A stretch of DNA of 11,529 nucleotides from DATBGS01 sp036557885. Lineage in GTDB: Bacteria; Chloroflexota; Ktedonobacteria; Ktedonobacterales; DATBGS01. Positions 6,321 through 11,529 of the stretch are shown here, in pieces (position 1 is the stretch's first letter; each line of letters opens with the position of its first letter). Location of the stretch: NCBI GenBank assembly GCA_036557885.1, contig DATBGS010000155.1:1-11529 (forward strand). The letters run 5' to 3'. The position numbers and the translations under genes are program-made. The notes beneath the pieces are model-generated. The model had not been told where the DNA came from, did not search any database, and saw only the letters and a list, made by a program, of their open reading frames with translations.

Positions 6321-6797
6321 ATGATTGACCATCAGCAGCAGAGGCTCCAACAGCGCTTGGAACAGGCGCTCATCGCCTTTTTTGTGGTGGTTGCGCTCAG
6401 CCTGGTTGTGGTGTATGCCGTTGCTCCGGCGGTGTATACGCAGGTGCTTTCTCTGCAAGCGACGACTTCGCCCTACCCGCTGCCGGTGACGCTGTTTTTC
6501 GTAGGGATACTGGCGTTAATCGCCACATTGATCGTGGGCGTGCGCCGTCATTGGCGCTGGGTCTTCTGGATTATCCTGCTGGCCTTTAGCGCGGCTGTGC
6601 TGGATATTCCGGCGACGCTCTTGCAACTACTGGGTGCGCTTCCAAACCTGTTCCCGGTCTGGTACAGCCTATACCGCATGGGCATTGCCTGCGTGCAGAT
6701 CGTCATTGCAGCCTGGATGTGGCGTATCTATGCGCAGCATGGAGTCTGGGCAATGGGGCGAAAAAAACAGGAGCAAGCAAGAAGCGGCCAGGCTTGA
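6321..6797 (+). CDS. Four-helix integral membrane protein, 158 aa
   Basis: Family not recognised. I chose ATG 6321 because GAGGA (6311-6315) lies 5 bases upstream; a GTG at 6282, overlapping the exporter stop, would add 13 residues but has no clear site. Four hydrophobic segments are visible: near residues 18-42 (LIAFFVVVALSLVVVYAVAP), 54-75, 79-107 and 111-136. The N-terminus is short, Gln/Arg-rich and probably cytosolic. The C-terminal tail is basic (GRKKQEQARSGQA). It lies 38 bases behind the exporter and before the repressor, so it is probably co-expressed and may assist export or sense membrane stress. Its 3' end contains the -35 box of the next gene. Confidence 0.75.
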   Translation: MIDHQQQRLQQRLEQALIAFFVVVALSLVVVYAVAPAVYTQVLSLQATTSPYPLPVTLFFVGILALIATLIVGVRRHWRWVFWIILLAFSAAVLDIPATLLQLLGALPNLFPVWYSLYRMGIACVQIVIAAWMWRIYAQHGVWAMGRKKQEQARSGQA

Positions 6798-6823
6798 CGG
6801 GGAGCAATGCTGTCGCCTACACT
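6794..6823 (+). promoter_or_regulatory. Internal promoter for the TetR gene
   Basis: TTGACG (6794-6799) and TACACT (6818-6823) are separated by 18 bases, giving a start near 6830. The -35 box overlaps the TGA stop of the preceding gene. This would let the repressor be made independently of the exporter promoter. Confidence 0.5.
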
Positions 6824-6824
6824 A

Positions 6825-6868
6825 CAAGAACAATAAGGAGGCGAGGAGAGCAGAAAGAGGTGTTCTTG
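6825..6868. promoter_or_regulatory. 8-bp inverted repeat around the TetR ribosome sites
   Basis: CAAGAACA (6825-6832) is repeated exactly as TGTTCTTG (6861-6868). Between them lie AAGGAGG (6835-6841) and AAGAGG (6855-6860), so in RNA the ribosome sites would be in a 28-base loop. In DNA it overlaps the predicted start and could be an autoregulatory site. The sequence does not resemble the 14-bp sites at 4533-4614. Confidence 0.35.
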
Positions 6869-6870
6869 CT

Positions 6871-7494
6871 GTGACGACCATTTCCGATGGCCTACGCAAG
6901 CCTGGGCGCCCGCGCAGCGCCCAGGCCCATCAAAAAATTTTGCAGGCCGCGCTCCAGTTGCTCGTTGAAGAAGGCTACAAGGGGATGAGCCTGGAGGGGG
7001 TGGCCGAACGCGCCAGGGTGGGCAAGACGACCATCTACCGGCGCTGGAAGTCCAAAGAAGAACTGGTGATGGATGTGATTCGCAGCATCCACGCCGAGGT
7101 GCCCGTGATTGACACCGGCAACTTCCGCGAAGATATACTCACCATGCTGCGCGGTGCCTCGCTGGTGAGCACCCCGCTCTTGCGCGGGCTGCTGGTCAAG
7201 ACGCTGGGAGAGATCAGTTCCCATCCAGAAATCCTCCAGGTCTTTAATGAGCGCCTGGTTGCTCCGCGCTTTGGGCGCCTTTTTGAGATGATTGAGCGGG
7301 CCAAAGAGCGCGGCGAGATACGGCCTGATCTGGACGACAAGCTGATCGTCAGTCTGCTGGCTGGCCCCTACTTTTTTTATGTGCTCTTTGACGACCTGAC
7401 GCCAGGGCCGCCCCTGACTACTGAGACGGCGGAACGGCTAGGTGATGCCGTCCTGCGCGGCATGGCTGCGTCTGAGAGCGAGCATGAAACGTAA
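6871..7494 (+). CDS. TetR/AcrR-family transcriptional repressor
   Basis: This one-component regulator binds operator DNA as a dimer and releases it on ligand binding. The GTG at 6871 gives 207 aa, a normal length, and places the conserved helix-turn-helix near the N-terminus. AAGAGG lies 10 bases upstream; no closer in-frame start exists. Residues 39-58 (SLEGVAERARVGKTTIYRRW) form the recognition helix region typical of the family, followed by KSKEELVMDVI. The all-helical C-terminal domain (STPLLRGLL through LFDDLTPGPPLT) resembles the TetR_C_11-type ligand domain. Its place in the exporter operon makes it the probable repressor of the promoter at 4549-4577, through the paired 14-bp sites. 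Confidence 0.9.
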   Translation: MTTISDGLRKPGRPRSAQAHQKILQAALQLLVEEGYKGMSLEGVAERARVGKTTIYRRWKSKEELVMDVIRSIHAEVPVIDTGNFREDILTMLRGASLVSTPLLRGLLVKTLGEISSHPEILQVFNERLVAPRFGRLFEMIERAKERGEIRPDLDDKLIVSLLAGPYFFYVLFDDLTPGPPLTTETAERLGDAVLRGMAASESEHET

Positions 7495-7510
7495 CCGCCC
7501 GCGTATCCTC

Positions 7511-7568
7511 CATTGGTATCTCTTTTGAAAAGTCGGCCTGCTGAAAAACCGCTTTGTATGTACCAATG
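7511..7568. promoter_or_regulatory. 8-bp inverted repeat upstream of the secreted-protein gene
   Basis: CATTGGTA (7511-7518) is matched by TACCAATG (7561-7568), directly before the ribosome site AAGGAG (7568-7573). A possible -35 (TTGAAA, 7525-7530) lies between them, but no -10 at suitable spacing was found. It may be an operator or an RNA stem that hides the ribosome site if the message comes from upstream. Confidence 0.35.
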
Positions 7569-7579
7569 AAGGAGTTTTT

Positions 7580-8083
7580 ATGCGCAGACTGGTACAACTC
7601 TCTGGTGTCTCTCTGATGACGGCCCTGCTCGTTGCCCTGCTGATGGTCAGCATCGCTGGCGCGAGCGCTTCTCAGGCGACCTCCGATAGTGGGCACTTCC
7701 TCACCGCCACACTCACCCCGGTGCTTGGTTCCACCGACGCCACGATTCAAGGCGTTGCCCCAGGCGGCCTGCCCTGGGTGCTGACGAGCGGCCATGTGAA
7801 CCTGAGCACAGGTGGGCTGCTTGAAGCGAGTGTTGATGGCCTGTTGCTTGCCCCCGGCACGCCCAATGGACTCGCGGGTACACGCGGCCCCATTGCCCAG
7901 GTGTTTGCCAGCCTGGTCTGCGCGAATGGGCCGATTGTCAACAGTGATCCTGTCACATTTACCACAGAGGGCGACGCGCATTTCCATCAAGTGCTCACGC
8001 TGCCCAATCGCTGTCTGGCGCCCATCGTGCTGATTCGCGGCAATGTTGGCGCTGGTCCCTGGCTCGCTGCCAGCGGCTTCTAA
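7580..8083 (+). CDS. Small secreted protein with signal peptide, 167 aa
   Basis: Family not recognised. ATG 7580 follows AAGGAG (7568-7573) at 6 bases. The first 30 residues are a classical signal peptide: MRRL, a hydrophobic core (VSLMTALLVALLMVSIAGA), and an ASA|SQ cleavage site after residue 30. The mature part, about 137 aa, is rich in Gly, Thr, Leu and Val, predicted mostly beta, with GGLPWVLTSGHVNLSTGG and two cysteines (VCANG and NRCLAP) that could form a disulfide outside the cell. There is no lipobox, LPxTG or further membrane segment. It starts 85 bases after the TetR gene in the same direction, so it may share its transcript. A strong hairpin follows. Confidence 0.75.
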   Translation: MRRLVQLSGVSLMTALLVALLMVSIAGASASQATSDSGHFLTATLTPVLGSTDATIQGVAPGGLPWVLTSGHVNLSTGGLLEASVDGLLLAPGTPNGLAGTRGPIAQVFASLVCANGPIVNSDPVTFTTEGDAHFHQVLTLPNRCLAPIVLIRGNVGAGPWLAASGF

Positions 8084-8095
8084 GATTCTAGACGT

Positions 8096-8148
8096 GACGC
8101 GCCACCTTTCCTGGCGGCCAACCTGTTGGCTAGGGACGGTGGCGCGTC
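8096..8148 (+). terminator. Branched hairpin terminator after the secreted-protein gene
   Basis: GACGCGCCACC (8096-8106) pairs perfectly with GGTGGCGCGTC (8138-8148). Inside, GCCAAC (8117-8122) pairs with GTTGGC (8125-8130). A pyrimidine-rich stretch (TGTCTTCCTCC) follows, not a clean T-run. It begins 13 bases after the stop codon. Confidence 0.65.
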
Positions 8149-8177
8149 TGTCTTCCTCCACCATTGTAAGGGCCATC

Positions 8178-8216
8178 AAAAAAGCGGCTGGAGAGGCACC
8201 GTCGTCTCCCAGCCGC
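8178..8216 (-). terminator. Intrinsic terminator, leftward, with no obvious gene
   Basis: Read on the minus strand, GCGGCTGG (8216-8209) pairs with CCAGCCGC (8191-8184), and the stem extends by TCT/AGA with one bulge. It is followed immediately by TTTTTT (8183-8178). This is a textbook intrinsic terminator for leftward transcription, yet no leftward gene lies to its right. Confidence 0.7.
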
Positions 8217-8341
8217 AACAGCAATCGCCCCCTGCTTTCAGGCAGGGTTGGCGAGGCGCCGCAATGGTACTGATGGCTCACTTCCTGGCAGCGGTAGCTT
8301 TGGGTGGGTTGCCAGGCTGCGCCGTAGTAGCAGTATTCCTG
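8178..8341 (-). ncRNA. Candidate structured small RNA
   Basis: A perfect TATAAT -10 box occurs on the minus strand at 8353-8348, although no convincing -35 is seen at normal spacing. A transcript from about 8341 would contain three successive stems: 8284-8290 with 8310-8316 (CCTGGCA/TGCCAGG), 8230-8235 with 8242-8247 (CCCTGC/GCAGGG), and the terminator 8184-8216 plus U6. That makes an RNA of about 164 bases. The rest of the gap 8217-8414 holds no gene on either strand. Existence and function are inferred. Confidence 0.3.
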
Positions 8342-8414
8342 GTAGAGATTATATCGCCCACATTCCAGTCCCGTGCGCCAACACTGGAGGCTTCAGCCCA
8401 GCTTTTCCAGCCCA

Positions 8415-8443
8415 TTGCATTCTCATTGGCTCGCTGCTAGAAT
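8415..8443 (+). promoter_or_regulatory. Sigma-70-type promoter of the membrane/HEAT operon
   Basis: TTGCAT (8415-8420), a 17-base spacer and TAGAAT (8438-8443) give a start near 8450, about 70 bases before the ATG at 8520. Confidence 0.6.
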
Positions 8444-8519
8444 AGCCTGCAAGCACAGAGATCGGGCGGCCTTCGCTGCCCAGGACTCCTCTGGATATTT
8501 GCTGCCAGGAGGCTCGAGT

Positions 8520-10172
8520 ATGCTCCAAGATGGACCAACTCAACCCAGCACCATGCAGGCAGGTGTGCCAGCCCTGCTCCCCGCGCCGCTCTCCCAGGGA
8601 CAGCCCAGCGTCCGCGAAACGATGTTGACGCTTGCTGATCAATTGCTGGTGCTGTTTGATGAGATTCCCGGCGCGGGACTCATCCGCGCCGAGCGGAGCA
8701 AGCTGCATCAGCATGTCCAGAATTATTTTCGCCTGGCAGATGGCACCTGGGAGGCACTGGCCGAGAACCAGATGGAAGACCTCTCCAGTAACCCCACTTT
8801 CACAGGAGCAGTAGACGCCCTGGAACAGCGCCTGGTGCTGCTGCATGAGTCATGCGAGCACGCCAGGCCAACCCTCAATGCGCGCGGCGGCTGGCTCTGG
8901 CGCCGCCGTATTCGCCTGTACAGCCGGGCGCTGTTAGAGTGGAAACGCTGCCTGGATTCCGGCCCCGACAGCGCCCTGGAGGATACCAACCACTGCGGGC
9001 GCGTGCTGTATCGGGCGCATGGCCGCGTGGGACTGGCGGGCATCAACGGCTTTAATCAGGTACTGGTGCTGCTTCTGCCCAGCCTGGGCGCGCTGACCAG
9101 CCTGGGGCTGGCGGGGATGCTGGGCACCATCAATTTCACGCGGCAAACGCCAGCCAACTACTTTGTCCCTGCGGTGTTGGCGGTGCTGAGCGCTCTATAT
9201 ATCCTCTGGTTTGCCTTTGCCGGGCCAGCGCCCCTGCCGCTGGTGCTGGGCTATGCATTTGAGCGGCGCGAGGCGCTGTATTTCGCCAAAGCGCAGCGCG
9301 TGCCGCGTGTGATCGCCAGCCGCCTGGGGCTGCTGCGCAATCTGCTGCGCGCATTTTTGACGCTCGTTGGCGCGCTCCTGCTGGTTGGGGTGCTTGGCAT
9401 GCTGGTTGTCACGGTTCTGTTTGCCATCGCCTTCTTTACTAATCCGGCCAGCGCTTCTCAGAGTTTTTCCAGTTCGATGACCACTGCCTTTACTTCGGCG
9501 CTGGGTGGCTACCTGCCTCAGCAGGCTAGCCCGCTGCTGCTGACGCTGGCGCTGCCGATCTTCAGCTTGCTGGCAATTGCGTTGATCTTCCTGCCCTTCA
9601 CCCTGACGGTGCAGCTTCGCATGAGTCTGGAACTGCTGGGGCACCAGGCGCACGGGCCAGAGCTGCGGCGCTCGCATCTGCTGCCCGCGCTGCAATTGCT
9701 CTTCTTCCATACGATTACTTTGTTCCTGATCGCTCTCCTGGCAACCAGCATCTTCCACTCAGGCGATACCGCCCTCTGGCCCGCCGTGTTGCCCACCCTG
9801 ACGGTGCGGGCGCTGCTCTATCTTGGGGCGCTGATCTTGCCGTACCTGCTGCTGATTGATCTGCCGTTTCGTCGGGGCATTGCGCGCTGGCGCGCGGCCA
9901 GAGTGAGCGAATTGCGCCGCAATCGCGCCACAGTGCGCCAGGGGGTGAACCAGACGCTGCCCCAGGTGGGCAACCAGCCCGAACTGCTGGCGCTTCAGGA
10001 GCAGGTAAGCTGGCTTTTTTCTCGCGCCCAGGAAGAGGAGGTCAAAGAGGTGCCAGCCGCGCCGTTTTCCACCGAGGGGCGGCTGCTGGCGCTGGTGCTG
10101 ACCATTGCCACCGCCTTCTTGCTGAATCAGCTAAACGGATTTTTGGGCGGGTTCTTGAATTTTCACTTCTAA
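8520..10172 (+). CDS. Multi-pass membrane protein of unknown function, 550 aa
   Basis: Family not recognised. ATG 8520 has AGGAGG (8507-8512) 7 bases upstream. The open frame extends back to 8373, but that part contains the promoter. Residues 1-175 are soluble and helical, with charged, Arg-rich segments (RGGWLWRRRIRLYSR). About seven hydrophobic segments follow, near residues 181-203, 215-235, 279-308, 338-366, 388-412, 419-449 and 522-545. Between the last two is a cytosolic-looking basic then acidic stretch (RRGIARWRAARVSELRRNR through SRAQEEEVKEV). No Walker, kinase, protease or transporter motif was seen. The next gene begins 33 to 75 bases downstream, depending on its start, and is probably co-transcribed, so this may anchor or partner the HEAT protein. 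Confidence 0.75.
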   Translation: MLQDGPTQPSTMQAGVPALLPAPLSQGQPSVRETMLTLADQLLVLFDEIPGAGLIRAERSKLHQHVQNYFRLADGTWEALAENQMEDLSSNPTFTGAVDALEQRLVLLHESCEHARPTLNARGGWLWRRRIRLYSRALLEWKRCLDSGPDSALEDTNHCGRVLYRAHGRVGLAGINGFNQVLVLLLPSLGALTSLGLAGMLGTINFTRQTPANYFVPAVLAVLSALYILWFAFAGPAPLPLVLGYAFERREALYFAKAQRVPRVIASRLGLLRNLLRAFLTLVGALLLVGVLGMLVVTVLFAIAFFTNPASASQSFSSSMTTAFTSALGGYLPQQASPLLLTLALPIFSLLAIALIFLPFTLTVQLRMSLELLGHQAHGPELRRSHLLPALQLLFFHTITLFLIALLATSIFHSGDTALWPAVLPTLTVRALLYLGALILPYLLLIDLPFRRGIARWRAARVSELRRNRATVRQGVNQTLPQVGNQPELLALQEQVSWLFSRAQEEEVKEVPAAPFSTEGRLLALVLTIATAFLLNQLNGFLGGFLNFHF

Positions 10173-10247
10173 CGCAGGCGCACCAGGAAAGGGTGAGGAG
10201 AGACTATAGAGCGACAACTGGAGATAGCTGCGACGCTAGCGCAGGCA

Positions 10248-11114
10248 GTGACGGCGGGGCTGCTGACGCGCCAGGAAGCAGACGAACTGCACCGCCGACT
10301 CGATTCGCTGGCCTTCAATATGACGGTGGCCGGGCAGCAGGGCATGACACACAAAGCGGCTGCGGCCTATTGGCTGTTCCACCTGCGCGCCAGAAAGCTC
10401 TACAGACTTCCCTATGCCAGCCAGGAGGAGCAGGAACTGGCAAGCAAATGGTGTATACTTGGTGAGCGAGCAGGCTTAATTCGGCAAAGCGAGAACACCG
10501 TTGCATTCCTTGAGGTGTCTTTGCAGGAACTCTTCTGTGTACATTTTTGCAGCTCGCGCCCACTGGACAGACTCTTGCTCCGGCTAGCAGCACGTCCCTC
10601 TTTTCCAGAGGTGTGGCGCCTGTGGGCCAGGCAAGATGCAACGGTGTTGGAGCGGCTGATTAAACTGCTGAGCGCGCCAGGGCACGCAGCGCGTGTGCGC
10701 GCGGCCAGAGTGTTAGGCTATCTGGCCGACCCCCGCGCGACGGATGCCTTGATTGCCAGGCTGAACGACCCAACATGGGCGGTACGCCTTATAGCTGCCG
10801 AGGCGCTAGGGCGCATTAGTGACCCGCGCGCCATTGAGCCAATTATTCGCCTGCTGCCAGGGGCCAACGATACCGCCCGTTCAGCGCTGGTAAGGTCGCT
10901 GGTCCGCTTTGGGCAACCAACCGTAGAAGCGATGATTACCCTACTGGACCTACCCACGTATGAAGATCGCACGATTATCCGCCCGGCCATCAGCGCTCTG
11001 GAAACCTTGCGCGACCCCCGCGCGCGAGAGCCACTACTCAACCATCTCAGCCGATGGGATTACCTAACAGCAAGGATGGCAATGCATGCAGCGGGCAGAC
11101 TACCATTGATATGA
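10248..11114 (+). CDS. HEAT-repeat protein resembling the C-terminal half of a NACHT/STAND ATPase
   Basis: From GTG 10248 the protein is 288 aa. Residues 1-100 look like the helical/winged-helix region that follows the NTPase in NACHT proteins, ending in FLEVSLQELFCVHFCSSRPL, which parallels the FxHxSxQEYFAAxxL motif of that family. Residues 132-285 are about five HEAT repeats of the PBS-lyase type (LADPRATDALIARLNDP, ISDPRAIEPIIRLL, LRDPRAREPLLNHL). There is no Walker A or B, so it cannot be a complete STAND ATPase. The coding frame continues upstream without a stop to 10197. The best ribosome site (GAGGAG, 10195-10200) is placed for an ATA codon at 10206, which would give 302 aa starting ERQLEIAATLAQAV. 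GTG 10248 has no ribosome site and is kept as the conservative start. It is probably co-transcribed with the membrane protein and likely serves protein binding or sensing. Confidence 0.8.
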   Translation: MTAGLLTRQEADELHRRLDSLAFNMTVAGQQGMTHKAAAAYWLFHLRARKLYRLPYASQEEQELASKWCILGERAGLIRQSENTVAFLEVSLQELFCVHFCSSRPLDRLLLRLAARPSFPEVWRLWARQDATVLERLIKLLSAPGHAARVRAARVLGYLADPRATDALIARLNDPTWAVRLIAAEALGRISDPRAIEPIIRLLPGANDTARSALVRSLVRFGQPTVEAMITLLDLPTYEDRTIIRPAISALETLRDPRAREPLLNHLSRWDYLTARMAMHAAGRLPLI

Positions 11115-11173
11115 ATTCCTCAGAGCGCAGGTGGAACCAGGGGGACCGCCAGTGTAGGTGCTGCTGGCTGATC

Positions 11174-11494
11174 TCAGGCAGCAGGCTCTTTCTTGGGTGA
11201 TTCTTCGTCAACCAGGCGCCATTCCACTTTCTTTCCCAACGCCTTTGCCAAACGCGCAACGGTTGCCAGGGTTGGATTGGCGCTTCCCTGTTCAAGCCGC
11301 GCCAGGGTTGATTGGGATGTCCCCATGCGCGCCGCCACCTCCGTCTGCGAGAGGCCCAACTCCTCACGCCTTTTGGCGAGGGTACGCAAGAGTTCGCGCT
11401 GTTCCCACGCCGCCTCAAATGTGGAGCGAAACGATGGGTCTTTTTCGGTCCAGATGTCTATCATCTCTTCGAGAAAATCTTTTTCGTCTTCCAT
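11174..11494 (-). CDS. XRE-family HTH protein, HigA-like antitoxin
   Basis: This 106-aa DNA-binding protein has a Cro/C1-type helix-turn-helix at about residues 47-70 (LGLSQTEVAARMGTSQSTLARLEQ), followed by NPTLATVARLAKALGKKV. The N-terminal extension (FRSTFEAAWEQRELLRTL) is common in antitoxins encoded behind HigB/Gp49-like toxins. ATG 11494 follows GGAGGG at 5 bases. The frame has no stop between 11494 and the window edge, so an upstream start cannot be excluded. A second ATG at 11464 overlaps a TGA of another minus-strand frame. The C-terminal tail is acidic then basic (DEESPKKEPAA). It converges with the HEAT gene, 59 bases apart. A toxin gene would lie to the right of the window; it may instead be a solitary regulator. 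Confidence 0.85.
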   Translation of the reverse strand: MEDEKDFLEEMIDIWTEKDPSFRSTFEAAWEQRELLRTLAKRREELGLSQTEVAARMGTSQSTLARLEQGSANPTLATVARLAKALGKKVEWRLVDEESPKKEPAA

Positions 11495-11529
11495 GTGTCC
11501 CTCCGAGAACCTCTTGAAAGCCTGGGTAT

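Noticed and set aside
7418..8281. Leftward 287-codon open frame opposite the secreted-protein gene
   Set aside because: It runs antisense to the well-supported TetR end and secreted protein, lacks a recognisable domain, and contains the minus-strand intrinsic terminator.
8373..8519. N-terminal extension of the 550-aa membrane protein
   Set aside because: The stretch contains the promoter (8415-8443), and ATG 8520 has a strong ribosome site.
11161..11184. Imperfect palindrome CTGCTG...CAGCAG between convergent genes as terminator
   Set aside because: The stem is interrupted and no T-run follows on either strand, so termination is not supported.

Overview
The window comes from a GC-rich, Shine-Dalgarno-using bacterium. 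Nearly every gene has a clear GGAGG- or GAGG-type ribosome binding site. The overall look resembles soil Chloroflexota such as Ktedonobacteria: many hypothetical membrane proteins, a DHA2 exporter with a TetR regulator, a detached HEAT-repeat module and palindromic intergenic repeats. That placement is an impression, because there is no rRNA or other phylogenetic marker here. No tRNA, CRISPR array, transposase or phage gene was found.

Layout, left to right. Positions 1-171 are a dense chain of overlapping inverted repeats. A hypothetical 263-aa protein follows (239-1030). Next is a tightly coupled metabolic pair: a type-B carboxylesterase (1120-2610) whose stop codon overlaps the start of an FMN-dependent 2-hydroxy-acid oxidase (2610-3689). 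A hairpin between convergent genes (3683-3716) separates it from a leftward hypothetical gene (3710-4177). The gap 4178-4626 holds two divergent near-consensus promoters, two long hairpins and a 14-bp operator-like sequence in inverted orientation on both sides of the rightward promoter. That promoter drives a likely efflux operon: DHA2 MFS transporter (4627-6282), a four-helix membrane protein (6321-6797) and a TetR repressor (6871-7494). The repressor also appears to have its own promoter inside the end of the preceding gene. A small secreted protein (7580-8083) comes next and ends at a strong hairpin.

The gap 8084-8519 contains a textbook intrinsic terminator on the minus strand with no matching gene, which suggests a small leftward RNA, followed by a good rightward promoter. 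That promoter drives a 550-aa multi-pass membrane protein (8520-10172) and a helical/HEAT-repeat protein (10248-11114, or 10206 if an ATA start is used). The second protein looks like the C-terminal half of a NACHT/STAND ATPase without its NTPase core. A leftward XRE-type antitoxin-like regulator (11174-11494) closes the window; a toxin partner, if present, would lie past the right edge.

The best candidates for something undescribed are the membrane-protein plus NTPase-less STAND-like HEAT pair, the orphan minus-strand structured RNA near 8.2-8.3 kb, and the twin-operator divergent control region at 4.4-4.6 kb.
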